Source: Streptomyces phaeofaciens (GTDB lineage: Bacteria; Actinomycetota; Actinomycetes; Streptomycetales; Streptomycetaceae). From it: DNA of 64,000 nt. Below, piece after piece: positions 1 through 7,666 of the stretch; the first letter of the stretch is position 1, and every line of letters begins with the position of its first letter. Below the pieces are notes generated by a model that saw nothing but the letters and a program-made list of their open reading frames with translations, ran no database searches and was not told the DNA's origin. Made by a program: the position numbers and the translations under genes. Where the stretch lies: the NCBI RefSeq assembly GCF_014648915.1, contig NZ_BMSA01000015.1, positions 124,001 to 188,000 on the forward strand, read 5' to 3'.

Positions 1-689
1 GGCATGTCATGCGCTACTACGCGCACTTCGGGCACACGGAGTTCATCCTGTGCCTCGGGTACGGGGCCCACCACATCAAGGACTTCTTCCTCCACTACGA
101 GGAGACGACGTCCAACGACTTCGTGCTGCGGGGCGGGCGGACCGAGCTGCTGTCCACCGACATCGCCGACTGGACGATCACGTTCGCGCAGACCGGCATC
201 GAGTCGCCGATCGGGGAGCGGCTGCGCCGGGTGCGGCACCACCTGGACGGGGACGAGATGTTCCTCGCCAACTATGCCGACGTGCTCACCGACGCCCCGC
301 TGCCGGAGATGATCGAGAAGTTCGCCGGGCGCGACGCCGGTGCGTCGATGATGGTGGTGCCGCCGCAGTCGTCGTTCCACTGCGTGGACCTGGGCGAGGA
401 CGGCCTGGTGGGCGGTATCACCGCGGTCAGCGACATGCCGCTGTGGGAGAACGGCGGCTATTTCGTGCTCCGTCAGGAGGTCTTCGACCACATCCCGGAG
501 AACGGGGACCTGGTCGCCGACGGATGCGCTCAACTGGCCAAGCAGGGACGGCTGGTGGCGCACCAGCACCGCGGCTTCTGGAAGCCGACCGACACGGTGA
601 AGGAGCGGGCCGCGCTCGACGAGGCGTACGCCCGCGGCGACCGGCCGTGGGCCGTGTGGGAACACGACGGCGCGGGGGTGAGCGCGTGA
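1..689 (+). CDS. sugar-1-phosphate nucleotidyltransferase (glucose-1-phosphate cytidylyltransferase-like), 5' truncated
   Basis: The reading frame is open from base 3 to the stop at 687-689, so the window edge removes the N terminus, including the nucleotide-binding signature; 229 residues remain. The visible part follows the RfbF-type cytidylyltransferase pattern: an ILCLGYG segment, a WTITFAQTGIES stretch, a YADVLTD segment where the family has its metal-binding Asp, and an FWKPTDTVKE motif near the end. Such enzymes activate a sugar 1-phosphate as an NDP-sugar in the cytoplasm. Its stop overlaps the GTG start of the next gene by 4 bp, so it heads or belongs to the downstream glycan operon. 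The nucleotide (CDP versus dTDP or UDP) cannot be settled without the N terminus. Confidence 0.85.
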   Translation, partial: HVMRYYAHFGHTEFILCLGYGAHHIKDFFLHYEETTSNDFVLRGGRTELLSTDIADWTITFAQTGIESPIGERLRRVRHHLDGDEMFLANYADVLTDAPLPEMIEKFAGRDAGASMMVVPPQSSFHCVDLGEDGLVGGITAVSDMPLWENGGYFVLRQEVFDHIPENGDLVADGCAQLAKQGRLVAHQHRGFWKPTDTVKERAALDEAYARGDRPWAVWEHDGAGVSA

Positions 690-1336
690 TCGGGCTCGGG
701 ACGGGGCGCCGCCCGGACCGGATCGTCGCGGTGGGCGCGCACTGCGACGACATCGCCATCGGCGCCGGCGGCACGCTGCTGACGCTGTGCCTCGCGCACC
801 CCGGCATCCGCGTCGACGCGCTGGTGCTCACCGGCGGTGGCGGCGAGCGGGAGCAGGAGGAGCGGGCCGCGCTCGCCGCGTTCTGCCCGGGCGCCGACCT
901 GCGGCTGACCGTGCACAAGCTGCCGGACGGCCGGCTCCCCGCGCACTGGGACGAGGCCAAGGGCGCGGTCGAGGAGCTGCGCGCGGGCACGGAGCCGGAT
1001 CTCGTCCTCGCCCCGCGCACCGACGACGCGCACCAGGACCACCGCGGTCTGGCGAAGCTGATGACCACCGCGTTCCGCGACCACCTGACGCTCGGCTACG
1101 AGATCGTCAAGTGGGACGGCGACCTCGGCCGTCCGTCGGCGTACCAGCCCCTGTCGACCGAGGTCGCCGAGGAGAAGGTGCGGCTGCTCCAGGAGCACTA
1201 CCCCTCGCAGCGGCACCGGCCCTGGTACGACCGGGAGGCCTTCCTCGGTCTCGCCCGGATCCGCGGCATCGAATGCCACTCCCGCTACGCCGAGGCGTTC
1301 GCCGTCACCAAACTCACTCTCAATCTGGGGGGATGA
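686..1336 (+). CDS. PIG-L/LmbE family deacetylase
   Basis: A 216-residue protein beginning at a GTG that overlaps the previous stop (GTGA). PIG-L enzymes are zinc-dependent hydrolases that remove acetyl groups from N-acetylated sugars such as GlcNAc-inositol or GlcNAc-PI. The zinc site is visible as HCDD at residues 19-22, where the family normally reads HPDDE, and as HQDH at residues 116-119. The Pro is Cys and the Glu after the second Asp is Ile, so the metal site is slightly atypical. An open frame extends far upstream, but the coupled GTG gives the usual family length and places the motif near the N terminus. In context it probably deacetylates an amino sugar on a nucleotide- or glycan-linked intermediate. 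Confidence 0.85.
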   Translation: MIGLGTGRRPDRIVAVGAHCDDIAIGAGGTLLTLCLAHPGIRVDALVLTGGGGEREQEERAALAAFCPGADLRLTVHKLPDGRLPAHWDEAKGAVEELRAGTEPDLVLAPRTDDAHQDHRGLAKLMTTAFRDHLTLGYEIVKWDGDLGRPSAYQPLSTEVAEEKVRLLQEHYPSQRHRPWYDREAFLGLARIRGIECHSRYAEAFAVTKLTLNLGG

Positions 1337-1339
1337 ACC

Positions 1340-2365
1340 TTGCGCGTACTGCTGACCGGACACCAGGGCTACCTGGGCACCGTGATGGCCCCGGTCCTCA
1401 CGGCCGCCGGGCACGAGGTCGTCGGCCTGGACGCCGGCCTGTTCGCCGACTGCGTGCTCGGCCCGCCGCCCGCGGACCCGCCGGGCCGGCGGGTGGACCT
1501 GCGTGACGTCACGGCCGAGCACGTGGCCGGGGTGGACGCCGTGATCCACCTGGCGGCGCTGTCCAACGACCCGCTGGGATCGCTGGCGCCGGACCTCACC
1601 TACGACATCAACCACCACGCGTCCGTGCGGCTGGCCCGGCTGGCCCGCGACGCCGGGGTGCAGCGCTTCCTGTACGCGTCGACGTGTTCGGTCTACGGCG
1701 CCGCCGGCGGTGCCGACCTGGTGGCCGAGGACGCCCCGCTGCGCCCGGTGACGCCGTACGCGGAGTCCAAGGTGCGGGTGGAGGACGACCTGCACGCGCT
1801 CGCCGACGGCGACTTCAGCCCGGTGTACATGCGCAACGCCACCGCCTTCGGCTACTCGCCCCGGCTGCGCGCCGACATCGTGCTGAACAACCTGGTGGGG
1901 CACGCGCTCCTGTCCGGCGAGGTGCTGGTGCTCTCCGACGGCACCCCCTGGCGACCGCTGGTGCACGCCGCCGACATCGCACGGGCCTTCACGGCCGCGC
2001 TGGGCGCGCCCCGGGAAGCGGTGCACGACCGGGCGTTCAACATCGGCAGCGAGGTCAACAACGTCACGGTCGCCGAGATCGCCGAGCAGGTCGCCGAGGC
2101 GGTGTCCGGCGCGAAGGTGGTGATCACCGGGGAGAACGGTGCCGATCCGCGGTCGTACCGGGTGGACTTCTCCCGGTTCCGCACGGCGATCCCCGGCTTC
2201 GACTGCGAGTGGACGGTGAAGCAGGGCGCGCTCGAACTCGCCGACAAGTACCGCGACCACGGGCTGACCCAGGAGGACTTCGAGCGACGCTTCACCCGGC
2301 TGGCCGTGCTGCGCGCGGCGTCCGACGCCGGGACCGTCGACGACACCCTGCGGTGGCGCCGATGA
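1340..2365 (+). CDS. NAD-dependent epimerase/dehydratase (extended SDR)
   Basis: A 341-residue extended short-chain dehydrogenase starting at TTG, with a strong GGGGGGA ribosome-binding site just upstream (1326-1332). The Rossmann glycine motif TGHQGYLG sits at residues 6-13 and the catalytic YxxxK at Tyr140/Lys144. Conserved extended-SDR blocks follow (a FNIGSE segment in the substrate half). Enzymes of this family epimerise, dehydrate or reduce the sugar of an NDP-sugar using bound NAD(P). It overlaps the next start by 4 bp. The exact substrate is not readable from sequence; operon context suggests it acts on the NDP-sugar made by the truncated nucleotidyltransferase. Confidence 0.88.
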   Translation: MRVLLTGHQGYLGTVMAPVLTAAGHEVVGLDAGLFADCVLGPPPADPPGRRVDLRDVTAEHVAGVDAVIHLAALSNDPLGSLAPDLTYDINHHASVRLARLARDAGVQRFLYASTCSVYGAAGGADLVAEDAPLRPVTPYAESKVRVEDDLHALADGDFSPVYMRNATAFGYSPRLRADIVLNNLVGHALLSGEVLVLSDGTPWRPLVHAADIARAFTAALGAPREAVHDRAFNIGSEVNNVTVAEIAEQVAEAVSGAKVVITGENGADPRSYRVDFSRFRTAIPGFDCEWTVKQGALELADKYRDHGLTQEDFERRFTRLAVLRAASDAGTVDDTLRWRR

Positions 2366-3636
2366 CCGTGGCCGGCGAGGAGATGCACCTGCTGGTGGAG
2401 CGGCTGTACCCGCTGTGCCGCAGCATCACCGGCGACGGGGTGCGCGCCACCCTGGAGATCGTCGGCGAGTACGTCCCGCTGGAGGTCCACGAGGTGCCGA
2501 CCGGGACGCAGGTGCTCGACTGGACGGTGCCGCAGGAGTGGAACATCCGGGACGCGTACGTCGCCGACGCCGCCGGCAACCGGGTCGTCGACTTCGCCGC
2601 GTCCAGCCTGCACGTGCTCGGCTACAGCGTGCCGGTGTCGGCGACCATGCCGCTGTCCGAGCTGCGCGCGCACCTGCACACCCTGCCGGACCATCCGGCC
2701 TGGGTGCCGTACCGCACCAGCTACTACCAGCCGGAGTGGGGGTTCTGCCTGGCCCAGGACACCTTGGACGCCCTCCCGGACGGCGACTACGAGGTGCGGA
2801 TCGACTCCACGCTCGCGGACGGCCACCTCACCTACGCCGAGCACGTCGTCCCCGGACAGGTCCCCGACGAGGTGATCGTCTCCTGCCACACCTGCCACCC
2901 GTCGCTGGCCAACGACAACCTGGCGGGCATCGCGGTGGCGACGTTCCTGGCCCGCGCGCTCGCGCAGGAGACGCCGTACTACACGTACCGGTTCATCTAC
3001 GCGCCCGGCACCATCGGGGCGATCACCTGGCTGGCCCGCAACGCGGAGCGGGTGGAGCGGGTCAGGCACGGTCTGGTGCTGGCCTGCGCCGGCGACCCGG
3101 GCCGGCTGACCTACAAGCAGAGCAGGCGCGGCGACGCGGAGATCGACCGGGTGCTGCGGCATGTGCTGGCCGCCTCCGAACGCCCGCACCACATCACCGA
3201 GTTCACCCCGTACGGCTACGACGAGCGGCAGTACTGCTCGCCCGGGTTCGATCTCGGCGTGGGCTCGCTCAGCCGGACCCCGTACGCCGGCTACCCCGAG
3301 TACCACACCTCGGCGGACAACCCGGACTTCGTCTCCCCGGAGGCGATGGCGGACACGCTCGCCCTGTGCCGCGAGGCATTCGCCGTCCTCGACCGCAACC
3401 GGCGCTACGTCAACCTCAGTCCCTACGGCGAACCACAGCTCGGCCGGCGCGGGTTGTACGACTCCCTCGGCGGCCGCAGCGACGCGAAGCAGGCCCAGAT
3501 GGCCATGCTCTGGGTGCTCAGCCTCTCCGACGGCGAGCACAGCCTGCTGGACGTCGCCGAGCGGTCCGGGCTGCCGTTCGGCGCCGTCGCCGCCGCGGCC
3601 GACGCCCTGCACGGCGCCGCACTGATCAAGGCATGA
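2362..3636 (+). CDS. DUF4910 domain protein (M28 aminopeptidase-like fold)
   Basis: A 424-residue protein starting at an ATG coupled to the previous stop (ATGA). It matches the DUF4910/DUF2172 group of zinc-peptidase-like proteins: a SCHTCHPSLANDN block at residues 174-186 and a YHTSADNPDF block from residue 314 supply the His/Asp residues expected for a co-catalytic metal site. The last 80 or so residues look like a winged-helix domain. Despite the aminopeptidase fold, members occur repeatedly in polysaccharide and NDP-sugar operons, so the natural substrate may be a glycan or an acylated sugar rather than a peptide. A function beyond a metal-dependent hydrolase is inference. Confidence 0.8.
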   Translation: MTVAGEEMHLLVERLYPLCRSITGDGVRATLEIVGEYVPLEVHEVPTGTQVLDWTVPQEWNIRDAYVADAAGNRVVDFAASSLHVLGYSVPVSATMPLSELRAHLHTLPDHPAWVPYRTSYYQPEWGFCLAQDTLDALPDGDYEVRIDSTLADGHLTYAEHVVPGQVPDEVIVSCHTCHPSLANDNLAGIAVATFLARALAQETPYYTYRFIYAPGTIGAITWLARNAERVERVRHGLVLACAGDPGRLTYKQSRRGDAEIDRVLRHVLAASERPHHITEFTPYGYDERQYCSPGFDLGVGSLSRTPYAGYPEYHTSADNPDFVSPEAMADTLALCREAFAVLDRNRRYVNLSPYGEPQLGRRGLYDSLGGRSDAKQAQMAMLWVLSLSDGEHSLLDVAERSGLPFGAVAAAADALHGAALIKA

Positions 3637-4940
3637 CGCCGATGACCACCGAGGGGGAGAATCCGCGGACGGCGGCACCACCGGCCGGATCCGCCAGACG
3701 GGCCCTCGTCGGCCGGCTGTCCTGGGGACTGGCCGACCAGGCGGCCTCCAGCGTGAGCAACTTCGTGGTGGGCATCTACGTGGCCCGCTCGCTGGGGGTC
3801 ACCGCGTTCGGCGTGTTCAGCCTCGCCTGGGTGACGTACGGCGTGGTGCTCAACGTCTCCCGCGGGCTGGCCACCGATCCGCTCGTGGTGCGCTTCAGCG
3901 GTGTCACGGACGCGGCCTGGCGCGGGGCGGTGACCCGGTCGACGGGTACCGCGCTCGCCGTCGGTACGGCCCTCGGCGCGGCCTGTCTGGTGGCCGGGCT
4001 CGGCCTCGGCGGCCGTGTGGGGCCCGCGTTCGCCGCCCTCGGTGTCCTGTTGCCGGGGCTGCTGCTCCAGGACGCCTGGCGGTTCTCGTTCTTCGCCGCC
4101 GGCGCCGGCCGCAAGGCGTTCGTCAACGACGTCGTGTGGGGTGTCGCGCTCGTCCCGGCCATGGTGGTGGCGGCCCGGGTGGGCAGCGTGCCCGCCTTCG
4201 TGCTCGCGTGGGGCGCGTCCGCCACGGTGGCGGCGGGGTACGGCTGCCTCCAGTCCGGCATCCGGCCCCGGCCGGCCGAGGCACGCGGGTGGCTTCGCGA
4301 GCAGCGCGATCTCGGCTACCGGTATCTGGTCGAGAACGTCAGCCTGAGCGGCGCGAGCCAGCTGCGGGCGTACGGGCTCGGCGTGATCGTCGGGGTCGGC
4401 GCGGTGGGCGCGGTGCGGGGCGCGGAACTCCTGCTCGGCCCGTTCCTGGCGGTGCTCATGGGGCTCTCCCTGGTCACCGTCCCGGAGGCGGCACGGGTGC
4501 TGCGGCAGGCCCCGCAGCGACTGGGCCGGTTCTGCCTCCTCCTCGGCGGGGGACAGGCGGCCGGCGCGCTGCTCTGGGGCGGGGCGCTGCTGCTGATGCC
4601 CGGCCGGCTCGGCGAGCTGGTGCTCGGCGACGTCTGGAGTTCCGCCTCGGAGCTCATCGTGCCGATCACCCTCGGCGTCGCGGGCGCGGGCCTGGGCACG
4701 GGCGCGGCGGCCGGGCTGCGCGCGCTCGGCGCGGCCCGGCGCAGCCTGCGCTGCCAGCTGTTCGCCTCCGCCTGTTACGTCGGCGGCGGGCTCGGCGGTG
4801 CGGCCGCCGCCGGCACGGTCGGCTCGGCCTGGGGCGTCGCCGCCGCGACCGTCAGCGGCTCGGCCGTGTGGTGGCTGCAACTGCGGTCCGCCCTGCGCGA
4901 GCACGCTCAAGAACCGATTCGCGAAGTGAGGACGTCATGA
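3633..4940 (+). CDS. polysaccharide flippase-like integral membrane protein (MOP superfamily)
   Basis: A 435-residue, highly hydrophobic protein with about 12 predicted transmembrane stretches, starting at an ATG coupled to the preceding stop. The first segment (FVVGIYVARSLGVTAFGVFS, about residues 45-65) is typical of the Wzx/PST type of the multidrug/oligosaccharidyl-lipid/polysaccharide exporter superfamily. Such proteins move lipid-linked oligosaccharides across the cytoplasmic membrane. Between sugar-modifying enzymes and a GT2 transferase, the likely role is export of the glycan repeat unit built by this operon. Its stop overlaps the next ATG. Confidence 0.85.
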   Translation: MTPMTTEGENPRTAAPPAGSARRALVGRLSWGLADQAASSVSNFVVGIYVARSLGVTAFGVFSLAWVTYGVVLNVSRGLATDPLVVRFSGVTDAAWRGAVTRSTGTALAVGTALGAACLVAGLGLGGRVGPAFAALGVLLPGLLLQDAWRFSFFAAGAGRKAFVNDVVWGVALVPAMVVAARVGSVPAFVLAWGASATVAAGYGCLQSGIRPRPAEARGWLREQRDLGYRYLVENVSLSGASQLRAYGLGVIVGVGAVGAVRGAELLLGPFLAVLMGLSLVTVPEAARVLRQAPQRLGRFCLLLGGGQAAGALLWGGALLLMPGRLGELVLGDVWSSASELIVPITLGVAGAGLGTGAAAGLRALGAARRSLRCQLFASACYVGGGLGGAAAAGTVGSAWGVAAATVSGSAVWWLQLRSALREHAQEPIREVRTS

Positions 4941-5884
4941 CCGCGCAACCCAGGCTGAGCATCGGCCTGCCCGTGTACAACGGCGAGGAGTACCTGGCCG
5001 AGTCGCTCGACGCCCTGCTCGGCCAGACCTACGAGGACTTCGAGCTGGTCGTCTCCGACAACGCCTCGACCGACGGCACCGAGGACATCTGCCGCCGGTA
5101 CGCGGCGAAGGACTCGCGCATCCGGTACCTCCGGCTGCCCCGCAACATCGGCGCGACACCGAACCACAACCATGTGCTGGCCGAGTCCCGCGGCGAGCTG
5201 TTCAAGTGGGCCTCGCACGACGACCTGTACGGCCGGGACCTGCTGCGGCGCTGCGTGCAGGCGCTGGACGAGCGGCCGGACATGATCCTCGCGCACACCG
5301 GCCAGGCGGTCATCGACGGCGACGGCCGGGTGAAGGTCCCCTACGAGTACACGCTCGCCACCGACTCCCCGCACGCGCCGGACCGCTTCCGCAGTCTGCT
5401 GTTCGAGCCGGGCGGCGACGACTTCTACGGCGTGATGCGCACCGACATGCTGCGCCGGGTGAAACCGATGGACAGCTACCATCACGCGGACCGCACGTAC
5501 GTCGCCGAGATCACCCTGCACGGGGCCTTCCACCAGGTGCCGGAGCTGCTGTACTTCCGCCGCGACCACCCCACCCGCGCCGAGCGGGCGAACCCGTCCA
5601 AGCGCTCCCGGTGCGTCAACCTGGACCCGCGCCGGGCGGGCCCGCTGCACCCGACACCCCGGCTGCTCGCCGAGTACGTCTGGGGCTTCGCCTCGGCGAT
5701 CCGGCGGGCGCCGCTGTCCGCGGCGGACCGGCGCGCCTGCTTCCGCCACCTGGGCGCCTGGATGACCAGCCGGATCCGGCCCGGCGCCGGCGAGCGGGTC
5801 GAGGACCGTGCCCCGGTCGACCCGGCCCGGCTCACCGTCTCGGTCGACGACCTGGTCGCCGGCCGTGAGGGGAGGCGGGCATGA
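4937..5884 (+). CDS. glycosyltransferase family 2
   Basis: A 315-residue GT-A fold glycosyltransferase. The N-terminal LSIGLPVYNGEEYL and DNASTDGTE motifs are classic GT2 nucleotide-binding elements, and the ASHDD segment around residues 93-97 corresponds to the metal-binding DxD region. It probably transfers a sugar from an NDP donor to a lipid-linked or growing glycan on the cytoplasmic face. The ATG overlaps the flippase stop by 4 bp, and its own stop overlaps the next gene by 4 bp, giving tight co-translation. No transmembrane segment is evident, so it is likely peripheral. Acceptor and donor cannot be read from sequence. Confidence 0.88.
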   Translation: MTAQPRLSIGLPVYNGEEYLAESLDALLGQTYEDFELVVSDNASTDGTEDICRRYAAKDSRIRYLRLPRNIGATPNHNHVLAESRGELFKWASHDDLYGRDLLRRCVQALDERPDMILAHTGQAVIDGDGRVKVPYEYTLATDSPHAPDRFRSLLFEPGGDDFYGVMRTDMLRRVKPMDSYHHADRTYVAEITLHGAFHQVPELLYFRRDHPTRAERANPSKRSRCVNLDPRRAGPLHPTPRLLAEYVWGFASAIRRAPLSAADRRACFRHLGAWMTSRIRPGAGERVEDRAPVDPARLTVSVDDLVAGREGRRA

Positions 5885-7101
5885 CGGCCCCGGTGCGCGT
5901 CGGGGTGTTCGGCCTGCTGGGCTCCGGCAACCTCGGCAACGACGGGTCGCTCGAGGCCGTGCTCGGCTACCTCCGCGCCGCACACCCGGAGGCGGTCGTG
6001 GACGCGCTGTGCGGCGGGCCCGAGGCCGTGACGACCCGGTTCGGGATCCCCGCGACGCGGCTGCACTGGTACCGCGGGGAGTACCGGACCGCGTCGCGTG
6101 CGGGCGCGATCGTGGGCAAGGGCCTGGGCAAACTCGTCGACGTCTTCCGTACCGCCGCCTGGGTGCGCCGGCACGACGTGGTGATCGTCCCGGGCATGGG
6201 CGTCCTGGAGGCCACGCTGCCGCTGCGGCCGTGGGGTTTCCCGTACGCGCTGTTCCTGCTCTGCGCGAGCGGCCGGCTGCTGGGCACCCGGGTGGCGCTG
6301 GTCGGGGTCGGCGCCGCGCCGATCCGTGACCGGCCGACCCGGGCCCTGGTGCGCTGGTCGGCGCGGCTGGCCGCCCACCGGTCGTACCGGGACGCGCAGT
6401 CCCGCGACGCGATGCGGGCGATGGGCGTGGACACCGCGCGCGACGAGGTCCACCCGGACCTCGCGTTCGCCCTGCCGACGCCGCCGACGAGCGCGCCCAC
6501 GGGCCCCGCGGGCCCGGTCTGCGTCGGCGTCATGGACTTCCACGGCGGCAACGACGATCGTGCCCGCGCCGACGAGATACACCGGCGCTACCTCGACGGG
6601 ACGATCCGGTTCGTCCGCGCGCTGGCCGAGGAGGACAGGGCCGTGCGGCTGCTCACCGGTGACGAGTGCGACGCGACGGTGGTCGCCGCGATCCTGGACG
6701 CGGTGGACTCGCCGCTGGTCACCGCCGCCGATCCGGCCTCACTGGCCGACCTGATGAAGGAGATGGCGGCGGCCGACAGCGTGGTGGCGATCCGCTACCA
6801 CAACCTGATCTGCGCGCTGAAGACCGGTACGCCGGTGCTCGCGCTCTGCTACGCGGCGAAGAGCGACGCGCTCATGACGGAGATGGGCCTCGGCGCGTAC
6901 TGCCACCCGGCGCGCGAGGTCGACCCCGACCGGCTGCTCGAACAGTTCCGTGCGCTGGAGAGGCGTTCGGCCGAACTGCGGCGGACCCTCACCGAGCGGA
7001 ACCTGGCCGCCGCCCGGCAACTCGAGCACCACTTCCGCTCCTTGACCGCGGCCCTGTTCCCCGCGGCCGACCGCACCCCCACCTTAGGGAAGACGTCATG
7101 A
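5881..7101 (+). CDS. polysaccharide pyruvyl transferase family protein, with a TTA codon near its 3' end
   Basis: A 406-residue member of the polysaccharide pyruvyl transferase family (CsaB/WcaK-like), which adds ketal-linked pyruvate from phosphoenolpyruvate to glycans; some homologs instead act as glycosyltransferases. The N-terminal GLLGSGNLGNDGS block and the later IRYHNLICALK block (about residue 303) are the two conserved family regions. Start and stop both overlap neighbours by 4 bp. Codon 402 (7084-7086) is TTA, the rare leucine codon read by the bldA tRNA in Streptomyces, only four codons before the stop. This could make full translation, and the coupled rfbC-type gene, depend on development. 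Confidence 0.83.
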   Translation: MTAPVRVGVFGLLGSGNLGNDGSLEAVLGYLRAAHPEAVVDALCGGPEAVTTRFGIPATRLHWYRGEYRTASRAGAIVGKGLGKLVDVFRTAAWVRRHDVVIVPGMGVLEATLPLRPWGFPYALFLLCASGRLLGTRVALVGVGAAPIRDRPTRALVRWSARLAAHRSYRDAQSRDAMRAMGVDTARDEVHPDLAFALPTPPTSAPTGPAGPVCVGVMDFHGGNDDRARADEIHRRYLDGTIRFVRALAEEDRAVRLLTGDECDATVVAAILDAVDSPLVTAADPASLADLMKEMAAADSVVAIRYHNLICALKTGTPVLALCYAAKSDALMTEMGLGAYCHPAREVDPDRLLEQFRALERRSAELRRTLTERNLAAARQLEHHFRSLTAALFPAADRTPTLGKTS

Positions 7102-7649
7102 AGGCGACCGAAGTCCCGGAGATCACCGGCGCGTACCTCTTCGAGCCGACGCCGTACGCCGACGAACGCGGCTTCTTCTGCCGCACCTTCGACGCCGACG
7201 TGGTCCGCTCGGTGGGCCTCGACCCGCACGCCTTCGTGCAGGACAGCCTGTCCCGCTCGGTCCGGGGCGTACTGCGGGGCCTGCACCTGCGCTCCGGCGC
7301 CGGCGAGGCCAAGCTGGTGCGGTGCTCGAACGGGAGGATCTTCGACGTCGTCGTGGATCTGCGGCCCGGCTCGCCGACGTTCCGCAACCGGGCCTTCTTC
7401 GAGCTGTCCGATGAGACCCAGACGACCCTGTACATCCCGGCGGGCTGCGCGCACGGCTTCCAGGCGCTGACCGGGACCGCCGACACCTCGTACCGGATCG
7501 ACCGCCCGCACGATCCGGCCGAGGACGTGACGATCGCCTTCGACGACCCGGAGCTCGCCATTCCCTGGCCGCTGCCGGTCACATCGATGTCCCAGCGGGA
7601 CCGCGAGGCGCCGAGCCTCGCCGAGGTCCTGAAGCACAGAGAAACGTAA
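7098..7649 (+). CDS. rfbC: dTDP-4-dehydrorhamnose 3,5-epimerase-like protein (RmlC fold)
   Basis: A 183-residue cupin-fold epimerase of usual RmlC length. Visible family elements: ERGFFCRTF near the N terminus, VLRGLHLR with the catalytic His, DVVVDLRPGSPTF, and TLYIPAGCAHGFQAL with the second catalytic region. The enzyme epimerises C3 and/or C5 of dTDP-4-keto-6-deoxy-hexoses. It starts at an ATG overlapping the preceding stop (ATGA). The operon part visible here has no RmlA, RmlB or RmlD, so those activities would come from elsewhere in the genome or from genes left of the window. A 3-only or 5-only variant cannot be excluded. Confidence 0.88.
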   Translation: MKATEVPEITGAYLFEPTPYADERGFFCRTFDADVVRSVGLDPHAFVQDSLSRSVRGVLRGLHLRSGAGEAKLVRCSNGRIFDVVVDLRPGSPTFRNRAFFELSDETQTTLYIPAGCAHGFQALTGTADTSYRIDRPHDPAEDVTIAFDDPELAIPWPLPVTSMSQRDREAPSLAEVLKHRET

Positions 7650-7666
7650 AGAAAGTTGAGGTCGGC

